Of a DNA stretch of 64,000 bases, positions 7,856-16,553 are shown in pieces. Source of the DNA: Sphingorhabdus sp. Alg231-15 (GTDB taxonomy: Bacteria; Pseudomonadota; Alphaproteobacteria; Sphingomonadales; Sphingomonadaceae); contig NZ_LT703001.1 of the NCBI RefSeq assembly GCF_900149705.1, forward strand, positions 124,001-188,000, given 5' to 3'. Both the position numbers and the translations under genes were made by a program. Position 1 is the first letter of the stretch. Each line of letters opens with the position of its first letter. The notes below the pieces were generated by a model. The model worked only from the letters and a program-made list of their open reading frames with translations, was not told where the DNA came from and searched no databases.

Positions 7856-9832
7856 TCACCCTTTGTAATTTTTGCCGATATAACGGGTGAGCGGTGTGGC
7901 GCTTTTGATTTTCGGCCCGCGTGGATTCATCGTGTCGTAGACGACCGCGTTTTCGAGCACCCGTTTGACATAGTTACGGGTTTCGGAAATCGGAATGTCT
8001 TCGATCCATTTGAGCCAGTCGATGCCGCCTTGACGTGGGTCGCCATTGCGCCGCAGCCATTTGTTCACATTGCCCGGGCCCGCGTTATAGGCCGCCGCGG
8101 CCAACGGGAAGCTGCCGCCATAATAGCGTAGCATACGTTCAAAATAACCACTGCCGAGGCGGATATTATATTGCGGGTCGCTCGTCAGCGAGGACAGGTT
8201 GTAGCGCAGGCCTGCTTTGCCCGATTGTTCGCGAGCGGTTCCAGGCATCAGCTGCATCAGGCCGCGCGCACCGGCATGGCTGATCGCACCTTGGGCAAAC
8301 TGGCTTTCCTGCCGAGTGATCGCATGGATGCTGGTCCAGTTAGGTTCGTATCCGTTTGGCACTTTCAAGGTTGGGAACAGTGTTGCGTCGGTGGCATTCA
8401 GCCTCTGTCCCTGTGCGCTGATACCGGCAATAACGCCAAGGTCCCGTTGCCCAATGCGCCCGGAAAGGTCGCTAATCAACGCATAGTCTCTTTCGGTTTT
8501 GGCATTGAAAGCAAGCGCGCGATAAAAACGAATTTGTTCCCGCCAAGGACCGGTTCGTGCCGACGCTTTTGCGGCAATGACGGTCGGTTCGCGATCAAAA
8601 TTGGTACGATCCTGACCGGTTATTTCGGCCGCTGGTTTACGATTGAATGTTGGCAGCGAGCGGCCCAGACGTTCATGCGACAGCTGGCCATAAAAATAGG
8701 CAGGGAAGGCTGCTGCTTTCTCAAAATAAGAGGTTGCTTCAGCCGTTTGCCCCGCTTCCGCGGCGGCACGGCCGGCCCAGTAATAGCCTTTTGACCGGAT
8801 ATTAGGACTGTTATAGGACCGCGCATAGCGGTCAAACATTGCAACTGCCTTGGCCGGATTGCGCTGACCCCAAAGGGCAGCATTGCCAGCCAGCCAGGTC
8901 AGGTCGGAATATTTATCGCGGATACGGCTGCTCTGTGCGGCAATGTCCGTCGGCGCGGCATAGGCATCGTCGACCTTTGATGCGATGTTAAAGGCCGTTG
9001 TCCATTGCCGGTCATAATAGGCTGCCTTGGCGTTTATCAGATTGGCATCATACCAGGTTGCGATTTGCGATGAACTGGTCGGTCTGATCCGCAAGGTTGG
9101 GCGGTTGGCCATGAGTTGGCGGGCGTTATAGCTCTGCCCCTTATTGCGCAAATAGCGCGCGCGGTCTGCAATATAGCCAGCATCATATTGAGCGAGACTG
9201 TTCACCGCAGTGGCTTTCGCATTGGCGTCGGGTGCATCGGTTAGTTGCGCGAGCCGGGCTCCGAAAACTGCGCGACGTCCTGAGGATGCATAACCGAGTT
9301 GGCGCGCAGCGGCGCGCGTCGCCCGTGCCCATAACAACGCGTCCATCCGCGCATCATGGTCGTCAACGGTGAGCGCAGAACTGAATCGGCTGAGCAACGC
9401 CGTTTCATCGTCTTCAGTTAATGTACCGCCACGCCATGCCTGTTTGGCCATCGCATTGGCTTTCAGCGTTTCCCCTCTGGATTGCAGCGCCACCGCATAT
9501 TTTGCTGCACCGGCATTGGTCAGCGGTGTGAAGCGGTCAAAAAAGGCAATCACTCGGCCAGCAGAGAAATTGTTGATGTCGATGGCCTGCTCTGCGTTAC
9601 GCCGCATGCGCGTATCCTCGGGCCAGCCGGGATAAGTGACCAGAAAGCCGGCATAATCCTCAAAGGAATAGTTGTCGGACTGGGTCAGCACACGCCAGCG
9701 TTGCAGGCCGAGAACGGCATTTCCGCGTGTGGGATCGGAGAGAGTTGCACTGCCGCTCTGCTCTGCTGCCATGCATGTTACTGGCGTTAAAAGCAGGCTT
9801 GTGAGAATAATTCTTGATACCATACTGGACAT
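7856..9832 (-). CDS. slt: Soluble-type lytic murein transglycosylase (Slt70-like)
   Basis: This 658-residue exported protein has a signal peptide (ending VTCMA), a long alpha-superhelical repeat region (about 30-480) and a C-terminal goose-lysozyme-like SLT domain (about 500-640). The catalytic segment is AITRQESQFAQGAISHAGA, followed by GLMQLMPGTA, AAYNAGPGNVNKW and ETRNYVKRVLEN, the standard order of motifs. The Glu of RQES is the expected catalytic acid that cleaves the MurNAc-GlcNAc bond with formation of a 1,6-anhydro end. Length and layout match the Slt70 family. It is divergent from dapA. Confidence 0.92.
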   Translation of the reverse strand: MSSMVSRIILTSLLLTPVTCMAAEQSGSATLSDPTRGNAVLGLQRWRVLTQSDNYSFEDYAGFLVTYPGWPEDTRMRRNAEQAIDINNFSAGRVIAFFDRFTPLTNAGAAKYAVALQSRGETLKANAMAKQAWRGGTLTEDDETALLSRFSSALTVDDHDARMDALLWARATRAAARQLGYASSGRRAVFGARLAQLTDAPDANAKATAVNSLAQYDAGYIADRARYLRNKGQSYNARQLMANRPTLRIRPTSSSQIATWYDANLINAKAAYYDRQWTTAFNIASKVDDAYAAPTDIAAQSSRIRDKYSDLTWLAGNAALWGQRNPAKAVAMFDRYARSYNSPNIRSKGYYWAGRAAAEAGQTAEATSYFEKAAAFPAYFYGQLSHERLGRSLPTFNRKPAAEITGQDRTNFDREPTVIAAKASARTGPWREQIRFYRALAFNAKTERDYALISDLSGRIGQRDLGVIAGISAQGQRLNATDATLFPTLKVPNGYEPNWTSIHAITRQESQFAQGAISHAGARGLMQLMPGTAREQSGKAGLRYNLSSLTSDPQYNIRLGSGYFERMLRYYGGSFPLAAAAYNAGPGNVNKWLRRNGDPRQGGIDWLKWIEDIPISETRNYVKRVLENAVVYDTMNPRGPKIKSATPLTRYIGKNYKG

Positions 9833-9935
9833 TTTGGGGGTAGGCTCCTTATCAGGCGCTGAACGAAGAACTATATCATTGTTAAGCTTGAGTAAGCCTT
9901 GGCAATTTCTTAGCCAAATTTAAAGGAGTATTTCC

Positions 9936-10811
9936 ATGTTTTCCGGCTCAATTCCGGCCCTGGTGACTCCCTTTCGCGACGGATCGTTCGCGGAAGGTGA
10001 ATTTCGGGCCCTGGTAGACTGGCAGATTGAACAAGGCAGCAGCGGTTTGGTCCCATGTGGAACCACCGGAGAATCTTCAACTCTGTCCAATGCTGAACAT
10101 CATCGTGTCATTGAAGTTTGTATCGAACAGGCCGCAGGGCGCGTGCCTGTTATTGCGGGTTGCGGCTCCAACGACACCACCAATGCATTGCTCCATTTGA
10201 ATTTTTCCAAGAAATGCGGTGCTGCGGCCGGACTGGTTGTTGCGCCTTATTATAATCGCCCCAATCAGGAAGGCATTTATGCCCATTTTGAGACGCTGAC
10301 GACGAAAAATGACTTGCCGCTAGTGCTTTATAATGTGCCAGCGCGGACCGTGACCGATATATTGCCGGAAACAGTGGCAGCCCTGGCCAAATTGCCAAGC
10401 GTAATCGCAATCAAGGATGCCAGCGGCGAAATTGACCGGGTCACCGATCACCGCCTTGCTTGTGATGATGATTTCTGCCTGTTGTCCGGTGTGGATGAAC
10501 TTTCGCTCGCCTTTAACGCATCTGGCGGCGCCGGATGCATTTCCGTGACGGCCAATGTCGCACCAAAGCTATGCGCCGAATTTCAGGCGGCTTGTGCTGC
10601 GGGCGACTATGAAAAAGCACGGGAGCTGAATGACAAACTTTATCCGTTGCACAAGGCAATGTTCTCTGATGCATCTCCAGGTCCGGTAAAATACGCCCTG
10701 TCGCGGGTGGTTGAGGGCTTCCCAACGGATTTGCGCTTGCCGATGACGCCGCCTTCGGATGCCGCTCGCAAAGCCGTCGATACAGCGCTGGAGGGAGCCG
10801 GGCTGATCTGA
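9936..10811 (+). CDS. dapA: 4-hydroxy-tetrahydrodipicolinate synthase
   Basis: This 291-residue TIM-barrel enzyme condenses pyruvate with aspartate semialdehyde in the diaminopimelate/lysine pathway, feeding both lysine and peptidoglycan. It has the conserved [10 protein letters not shown] (residues 41-50), the active-site Tyr132 in [10 protein letters not shown] and the Schiff-base Lys160 in VIAIKDAS. Length is normal. The ATG at 9936 is preceded by AAAGGAG. The stop overlaps the smpB start by one base, so dapA begins a compact operon with smpB, the DUF2062 gene and cckA. Confidence 0.97.
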   Translation: MFSGSIPALVTPFRDGSFAEGEFRALVDWQIEQGSSGLVPCGTTGESSTLSNAEHHRVIEVCIEQAAGRVPVIAGCGSNDTTNALLHLNFSKKCGAAAGLVVAPYYNRPNQEGIYAHFETLTTKNDLPLVLYNVPARTVTDILPETVAALAKLPSVIAIKDASGEIDRVTDHRLACDDDFCLLSGVDELSLAFNASGGAGCISVTANVAPKLCAEFQAACAAGDYEKARELNDKLYPLHKAMFSDASPGPVKYALSRVVEGFPTDLRLPMTPPSDAARKAVDTALEGAGLI

Positions 10812-11293
10812 TGGCGAAACCCCGTCCTCTTGAGTTTGACAAACAAAAGGTCGTCGCCGAAAACCGGCGCGCACGCTATGACTATCATCTTGATGAGAAG
10901 TTTGAGGCAGGCATCATGCTGACCGGTACAGAGGTCAAATCGCTGCGTTTCGGCTCAGGAACGATTGCCGAAAGCTATGCCGAGGTAAAGGATGACGAGG
11001 TTTGGTTGATCAATGCCAATATCCCCGAATGGAGTCATGGCAACCGCCACAATCACGAACCCAAGCGGCCGCGCAAATTACTGCTGAACCGACGGCAGAT
11101 TAACAAGTTTTACGGAGCCGTTATGCGTAAGGGCATGACTATTGTTCCGCTGTCCATCTATTTTAACGGCAAGGGCCGCGCGAAGATCGAACTGGCTCTG
11201 GCTAAAGGTAAAAAGGCTCCGGATAAACGCGCGACCGAAAAGGACCGTGACTGGAAGCGTCAGCAAGGGCGGTTGTTGCGCGAACATGGCTGA
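10811..11293 (+). CDS. smpB: SsrA-binding protein SmpB
   Basis: The 160-residue protein is SmpB, the RNA-binding partner of tmRNA in rescue of stalled ribosomes. It shows [59 protein letters not shown] and a basic C-terminal tail ([19 protein letters not shown]) that would enter the decoding centre. It is translationally coupled to dapA (TGATG) and overlaps the next gene by 8 bases. The tmRNA gene ssrA was not found in the window. Confidence 0.97.
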   Translation: MAKPRPLEFDKQKVVAENRRARYDYHLDEKFEAGIMLTGTEVKSLRFGSGTIAESYAEVKDDEVWLINANIPEWSHGNRHNHEPKRPRKLLLNRRQINKFYGAVMRKGMTIVPLSIYFNGKGRAKIELALAKGKKAPDKRATEKDRDWKRQQGRLLREHG

Positions 11294-11894
11294 TCCTAAC
11301 TCACCAAATAAAGACTGGGCGGCACGGACAATCATGCGGTTTTACCGCTGGTTCGAAGAGAAAATGCCGACTCGCGCAGGGATGGCCAATAACCGCTATC
11401 TCAAGCCGATTGCGCACCGTTTTCTGCGCTCTGACCTATGGCGGTTCACGCGGCGGTCGGTGCCCCGCGGGGTTGCGTTGGGCCTGATCACCGGCTTCAT
11501 AGTCCCGCTTGGTGGTCAGACATTTGTGGCGCTGTTTCTGGCCCTGCCAATCCGAGCGAATGTTCCGATTGCGGCAGTCACAACCTTCATTACCAACCCT
11601 TTCACCTATCCGTTCTGGCTGGCGATTGCGAACCAGCTGGGCCGCTTTGTTCTGCGCATGGATGGTATAACCAGCAGTGCAACTGGTGACGGACAGTTAA
11701 ATGGACTGGGAGAATGGGTGACTTGGGCTGTTCGGGAAGTCGGAGTGACTTTCTTTGGCTTTGTGTTACTTGGGATTATATTTGGCGGCATCGGCTATGT
11801 CATCAGTACTTTTGGCTGGCGCTGGTGGACGGCCCGCAAGTGGAAAAAACGGATTGAGAAACTCGGTCTAGACAGAAATATTGATGGCAAGTGA
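11286..11894 (+). CDS. DUF2062-domain membrane protein
   Basis: This 202-residue protein has the DUF2062 pattern: a basic N-terminal region ([15 protein letters not shown]), [19 protein letters not shown], an Ala/Leu-rich helix, [18 protein letters not shown], and a last hydrophobic segment (about 155-180) before a basic end. The frame is open further upstream inside smpB, but the ATG at 11286 overlapping the smpB stop is the natural start. The family has no settled function. Its place between smpB and cckA suggests only shared expression. Confidence 0.85.
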   Translation: MADPNSPNKDWAARTIMRFYRWFEEKMPTRAGMANNRYLKPIAHRFLRSDLWRFTRRSVPRGVALGLITGFIVPLGGQTFVALFLALPIRANVPIAAVTTFITNPFTYPFWLAIANQLGRFVLRMDGITSSATGDGQLNGLGEWVTWAVREVGVTFFGFVLLGIIFGGIGYVISTFGWRWWTARKWKKRIEKLGLDRNIDGK

Positions 11895-14322
11895 AGCACG
11901 AGACAATATTGGTTTGTTAAACCAGAGCACGCAAAAAACGGCCAGTGATGTTCGTTTGCGCGGCCTGATTCTGGTTGTTGGAATATTGTCATCGCTTGGC
12001 CTGCTGTATTGGCAGGTCCAGAGTACGGCTTTGCTCATAGCCTTTGCGGCGCTGACACTGACGACGGCGGCCGTGGTCTATTTCCTGCGACCGCAAGCCA
12101 GTGTTGTTGATGAAGAATCAGCGTTGGTTGCCGATTGGGCGGTCACCCGCCTGGTTGCGGATCAATCGGAGATTGGCCTGGCGATAACCGACCGTGCCGG
12201 GCGGCTCGTTTGTGCCAACGAGCTGTTTATCAAATGGTTTAATGGGCCAGCGATTCCACCACAATTGCCGCTGCAGGATGGCGGTAATGAATTGCTTGCA
12301 ACCGCCGGCCGGGACGCTTGGCGCGACGGTCGTGGCTATGCCGAAGGGCTGAAACGCGGGGTCGCGGAATATAATGCCAAGGTGATACGGGCCGGGCAGG
12401 GCGATGAATATCTGCTCTGGCAGTTCAAACCACAGCATCGCAATGACGTCCTGGATGACACAATCCGGATGGTTGGCGGTGCCACCGGCCGGGCGCTGTC
12501 CGAAGCGGGTGTTTTGGCGACGGTTATCGGCGGTGAGGGAAGAATTAGGGCGTCTAACCAAGGGTTCGCGTTACGGGCAACGGGACGGGAAGATGCCAAT
12601 ATAAGCGGCCGGAACTTTATCAACTTTCTACGCTCAGATGATAAGGGCACAATTTTTTTCGAACGGGATGGCAGGCATGGCACGCCTGTTCGTTTGTTTC
12701 ATATTCCGCTCGATCGCAGTCAGGAAAAAGGGCCTGCCCTGATTTTGCTGATCGATGATGATGGCGGTATGGTTGAGCGTGGCAAGGCGCTCGAGCAAGT
12801 CGAGTCAATGCTGTCGCTACTGCCTCTCGGTCTCGCCCTGACCGACCGCGATGGCCGGTTCCTGTTTTTCAACAATGCCTTTGCCAAGGTTGCCGGCGTA
12901 CGAGAGGAAGAGAAACCCCTCTATCCTGGCGATCTCATGATTCGTGATGACAAATCGGCGGTGGCCGATGCGGTGCGGCGCTATGCGAGCGGGCCATCCT
13001 TGTCGGGCGATCTTGCCGTGCGCCTGCGTTCTGGCGGCGAAGATCCCGTGGCCTTGGGCATTGCCGGGATACGCGGGCTGGGCGACGCTGCGGTTCTGCT
13101 ATCGATCAAGGACAATAGCGAAGAGACGAAGTTGAAGAGTCAGGTGGCACAAGCGACGAAGATGCAGGCTGTGGGTCAGCTTGCCGGCGGTGTTGCGCAT
13201 GATTTCAACAATATCCTGACGGCTATTATTGGCCATTGCGATCTTATGCTGTTGCGCCATGCACCGGGCGATAGCGACTATGACGATATTCAGCAGGTCA
13301 AGAATAACAGCAACCGAGCCGCAGGTCTGACGCGGCAATTGCTTGCTTTCTCTCGGCAACAGACATTGCGCCCTCAGATCTTGCAACTGCCGGACGTTGT
13401 TGCTGATGTCTCTAACTTGCTCAAGCGTTTGCTCGACGACAGTATCGAGCTCGAGGTCAAGCATGGCCGTAATTTGGGGCTGGTGCGGGCTGATCCGGGG
13501 CAGTTGGAACAAGTGATCATTAATCTGGGTGTGAACGCGCGCGATGCCATTGGTTCCAGTGGTGCCAAGGGCGGCAAGATTTCGATTACCACCCAGGCGG
13601 TCGCGGCTTCAGATGTTCGAGCGCTGAAAAGCGATATCCTGCCGGTTGGCGACTATACCGCTCTGTTTGTAACCGATACCGGCAAAGGCATCGCCCCGGA
13701 ACTGATTGGCAAGATATTCGAGCCTTTCTTCACGACCAAGGAGGTTGGAAAGGGTACCGGACTTGGGTTGTCGACGGTTTACGGGATTGTCAAACAGTCG
13801 GGCGGTTATATTTTTGCCGATTCCAAACCAGGCGAGGGCGCGACTTTCTCCATCTACCTCCCCGTTCATACGATGTCGGATCAGGAAACGGCACAGTCCG
13901 TTGAACCGCTCAAGGCAGTGGCCAAGAAAGAGCTATGGGGCAGCGGCCATATCCTGCTGGTCGAGGACGAGGATATGGTTCGTGCGGTCGCGGAGCGGGC
14001 GTTGACGCGGCAAGGCTATACGGTGGTCACCGCGAGCGACGGCGAAGAAGGATTACAGCAACTGGAGGCGCTCGCCGAAGGTGAAGAAATTTTCGATATG
14101 ATCGTGTCGGATGTGGTCATGCCGAATATGGACGGGCCAGCCATGGCGAAGCAGGTGAGGGAGCATCATCCTGATATGCCGATCCTGTTCATGTCCGGCT
14201 ATGCTGAAGAGCAATTGCGCAAATCCATCGATCTCGACAATGTAGCGTTCCTGCCTAAGCCATTTTCTGTGGCGCAAATTGCAGAAGCGGTTGGAGAAAT
14301 TTTGGCCGAACATGCCAAATAG
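11884..14322 (+). CDS. cckA: Cell-cycle hybrid histidine kinase CckA
   Basis: This 812-residue inner-membrane kinase has two N-terminal helices (about 25-45 and 48-70), two or three PAS-like sensor regions (about 85-400), a HisKA domain with GGVAHDFNNILTAIIGHCDL (phosphoacceptor His439), an HATPase domain with NLGVNARDAI, DTGKGI and GTGLGLSTVYGIVKQSGG, and a receiver with the acceptor Asp743 in IVSDVVMPNMDG and Lys in LPKPF. The HisKA sequence and architecture match alphaproteobacterial CckA, which controls CtrA through ChpT and responds to c-di-GMP in Caulobacter. The start is ATG 11884; TTG lies just before it. It overlaps the DUF2062 gene by 11 bases. It is longer than the Caulobacter protein. 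Confidence 0.92.
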   Translation: MASEARDNIGLLNQSTQKTASDVRLRGLILVVGILSSLGLLYWQVQSTALLIAFAALTLTTAAVVYFLRPQASVVDEESALVADWAVTRLVADQSEIGLAITDRAGRLVCANELFIKWFNGPAIPPQLPLQDGGNELLATAGRDAWRDGRGYAEGLKRGVAEYNAKVIRAGQGDEYLLWQFKPQHRNDVLDDTIRMVGGATGRALSEAGVLATVIGGEGRIRASNQGFALRATGREDANISGRNFINFLRSDDKGTIFFERDGRHGTPVRLFHIPLDRSQEKGPALILLIDDDGGMVERGKALEQVESMLSLLPLGLALTDRDGRFLFFNNAFAKVAGVREEEKPLYPGDLMIRDDKSAVADAVRRYASGPSLSGDLAVRLRSGGEDPVALGIAGIRGLGDAAVLLSIKDNSEETKLKSQVAQATKMQAVGQLAGGVAHDFNNILTAIIGHCDLMLLRHAPGDSDYDDIQQVKNNSNRAAGLTRQLLAFSRQQTLRPQILQLPDVVADVSNLLKRLLDDSIELEVKHGRNLGLVRADPGQLEQVIINLGVNARDAIGSSGAKGGKISITTQAVAASDVRALKSDILPVGDYTALFVTDTGKGIAPELIGKIFEPFFTTKEVGKGTGLGLSTVYGIVKQSGGYIFADSKPGEGATFSIYLPVHTMSDQETAQSVEPLKAVAKKELWGSGHILLVEDEDMVRAVAERALTRQGYTVVTASDGEEGLQQLEALAEGEEIFDMIVSDVVMPNMDGPAMAKQVREHHPDMPILFMSGYAEEQLRKSIDLDNVAFLPKPFSVAQIAEAVGEILAEHAK

Positions 14323-14384
14323 CCTGTGGAATGGCTCATATATTGCTGAAATATATCAATTAATTCAGTTTTGAAAAAAATTCT

Positions 14385-14410
14385 GTTCCACTCTTGTTCT
14401 AGTAGAACAA
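14385..14410 (+). promoter_or_regulatory. LexA (SOS) box of recA with overlapping palindrome
   Basis: GTTC at 14385-14388 and GTTC at 14396-14399 are separated by seven bases, exactly the alphaproteobacterial LexA direct-repeat box GTTC-N7-GTTC. The second half is also the left arm of a perfect inverted repeat, TTGTTCTA-G-TAGAACAA (14394-14410). The box lies 65-90 bases before the recA start, where repression of a recA promoter would be expected. A TTGAAA at 14371 could be part of the -35 region, but no convincing -10 was picked out. Confidence 0.85.
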
Positions 14411-14474
14411 ATGCGGTACATCATATCCATCATTGATTGATAACGTACAAGCATTTAGCGAAGGGGACAGGCAA

Positions 14475-15572
14475 ATGGCCGGCAATTTAAAAGTCGTAGA
14501 ATCGGATAATCAATTGAACTCATCAGACAGACAAAAGGCGCTCGACGCCGCATTGGCGCAGATTGATCGCGCTTTTGGTAAAGGCTCAGCCATGAAGTTG
14601 GGCTCTCGTAAGGCGATGGAAGTCGAATCGGTCTCCACCGGTTCCTTGGGACTGGATATCGCGCTTGGCATCGGGGGATTGCCAAAGGGTCGTGTGATCG
14701 AAATTTATGGCCCTGAAAGTTCGGGTAAAACCACATTGGCATTGCATGTCATCGCCGAGGCACAAAAAGCAGGCGGCACGGCAGCCTTTGTTGATGCTGA
14801 ACATGCTTTGGATCCTGTTTATGCCAATGCTCTTGGTGTGGATATTGACGAATTGATCATCTCCCAACCTGATACGGGAGAGCAGGCACTCGAAATCACC
14901 GATACATTGGTGCGCTCCAATGCGATTGATGTTCTGGTGGTCGATTCGGTTGCTGCGTTGGTTCCGCGCGCTGAAATTGAAGGTGAAATGGGTGATACCC
15001 ATGTTGGTCTTCAGGCGCGATTGATGAGCCAGGCCCTGCGCAAGCTGACCGGCTCGATCAGCCGTTCCAAATGTATGGTAATCTTCATCAACCAGGTGCG
15101 GATGAAAATTGGCGTGATGTATGGCAATCCCGAAACCACATCGGGTGGTAATGCACTGAAATTCTATGCATCGGTTCGTTTAGACATTCGCCGCACCGGC
15201 CAGATTAAGGAACGGGACGATATTGTTGGTAACTCTACTCGTGTCAAAGTGGTCAAGAACAAGGTGGCTCCTCCTTTCAAGCAAGTCGAATTCGACATCA
15301 TGTACGGGCAGGGCATTTCCAAAGTCGGTGAGATTATCGACCTTGGCGTCAAGGCTGGTGTGGTCGAAAAATCCGGTGCCTGGTTCTCCTATGACTCGGT
15401 GCGTATTGGCCAGGGCCGCGAAAATTCAAAACGCTTCCTGCTCGAAAACCCTGAAATGATGGCTAAGCTGGAAAACCAGATCCGCGGCAATGAAGAAGAA
15501 ATTGCCGAAGAAATGATGACTGGCCCGGTTGGCGCTGATGGCGATACCGAGATTGCTGACGATAAAGAGTGA
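14475..15572 (+). CDS. recA: Recombinase RecA
   Basis: The 365-residue protein is the DNA strand-exchange ATPase and SOS coprotease. It carries Walker [10 protein letters not shown] (79-87), [19 protein letters not shown] in near-canonical form ([11 protein letters not shown] here), and an acidic C-terminus. The frame opens at 14433, but ATG 14475 has AAGGGGAC at good spacing and gives the usual N-terminus ([10 protein letters not shown]). A LexA box lies upstream and a strong terminator at 15664 follows, so recA is probably a single-gene unit. Confidence 0.98.
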   Translation: MAGNLKVVESDNQLNSSDRQKALDAALAQIDRAFGKGSAMKLGSRKAMEVESVSTGSLGLDIALGIGGLPKGRVIEIYGPESSGKTTLALHVIAEAQKAGGTAAFVDAEHALDPVYANALGVDIDELIISQPDTGEQALEITDTLVRSNAIDVLVVDSVAALVPRAEIEGEMGDTHVGLQARLMSQALRKLTGSISRSKCMVIFINQVRMKIGVMYGNPETTSGGNALKFYASVRLDIRRTGQIKERDDIVGNSTRVKVVKNKVAPPFKQVEFDIMYGQGISKVGEIIDLGVKAGVVEKSGAWFSYDSVRIGQGRENSKRFLLENPEMMAKLENQIRGNEEEIAEEMMTGPVGADGDTEIADDKE

Positions 15573-15663
15573 TAGGAGCGCGGAGAGCATGAGCTTTTCA
15601 CGCACCTGACCGTAAAATTTCAAGTTTGCCTGTTCGTTTCCCCCGAGACGAACCTCGGCATCC

Positions 15664-15706
15664 GGGCCGTCCTTCTGTCCCCCGATAGTCAGGACGGCCC
15701 CTTTTT
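15664..15706 (+). terminator. Intrinsic terminator after recA
   Basis: GGGCCGTCCT (15664-15673) pairs perfectly over ten bases with AGGACGGCCC (15691-15700) around a 17-base loop, followed by CTTTTTATTT. This is a strong rho-independent terminator about 90 bases after the recA stop. Confidence 0.93.
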
Positions 15707-15853
15707 ATTTGCTATCCCGCAATTTCCTGTCACAAGTTTCGGAAAGCTGTGGTGTCTCGCACTTTTGGCGGTTTTAACGGTGTGATCTGTGTGAACTTTG
15801 AGCGCAGTTAAACAGCGGGCCGGAACATTGTGACAATTGGAAAAGGGGAATTC

Positions 15854-16480
15854 ATGACCATCATCGTCCATCATCTCGAAAATAGTCGGTCCCAGCGCAT
15901 CCTCTGGTTGCTGGAAGAGTTGGCGCTGCCCTATGAAATCAAGCGCTATGAACGGCATCCCAAGACCCAACGTGCACCGGATAGCTTGAAAGCCGTGCAT
16001 CCGCTGGGCAAATCACCGATGATTGAAGATGATGGTCAGGTCATTATCGAGACGGCGGCAATTGTTGAATATCTCGTCAGAAAGGCGGGCGGCACATTGG
16101 GCGCGCCGGAAGACAAGACCGGGGCGCAGCTCTACACCCAGTATCTGCACTTTGCGGAGGGGTCGATGATGCCACCTCTGTTCGGCACGCTACTTGTCAA
16201 CCGCTTGGGCATTCTTGGCTTGCCAGCGAAGAAACCGGTCATGGGCATGGTCGAAGAATTGCTGGTTTGGCTTGAAACCGAACTTGCATCGCGGCCCTAT
16301 TTTGCAGGTAGCGAGCTCAGCGCTGCCGATGTGATGATGAGCTTCCCACTAGAGGCAAGTCAGGCACGGGCCGGGCTGGATGATCGATTCCCGAATTTGC
16401 AGGCCTGGCTCAAACGCATTCATGACCGGTCACAATATAAGACCGCGCTCGAAAAAGGTGGGCCCTATGCCTATGCTTGA
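15854..16480 (+). CDS. Glutathione S-transferase family protein
   Basis: The 208 residues show the two-domain GST fold: a thioredoxin-like N-terminus (TIIVHHLENSRSQRILWLLE, then HPLGKSPMIEDDGQVIIETAAI with the cis-Pro and the glutathione-binding E-T/S pair) and an alpha-helical C-terminus with ELSAADVMMSFPLE. ENSRS places a Ser where bacterial beta/theta-like GSTs have the catalytic residue. Start ATG 15854 was chosen over upstream GTG because GGGG lies five bases before it. The substrate is unknown; the role may be detoxification or thiol chemistry in the cytoplasm. Confidence 0.85.
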   Translation: MTIIVHHLENSRSQRILWLLEELALPYEIKRYERHPKTQRAPDSLKAVHPLGKSPMIEDDGQVIIETAAIVEYLVRKAGGTLGAPEDKTGAQLYTQYLHFAEGSMMPPLFGTLLVNRLGILGLPAKKPVMGMVEELLVWLETELASRPYFAGSELSAADVMMSFPLEASQARAGLDDRFPNLQAWLKRIHDRSQYKTALEKGGPYAYA

Positions 16481-16553
16481 TCGACTATCATAAATTGCCA
16501 ATTGATTGATTGACGGGATTGTAAACAGGATGGGCCTCGCCTAAGTCGATTTC

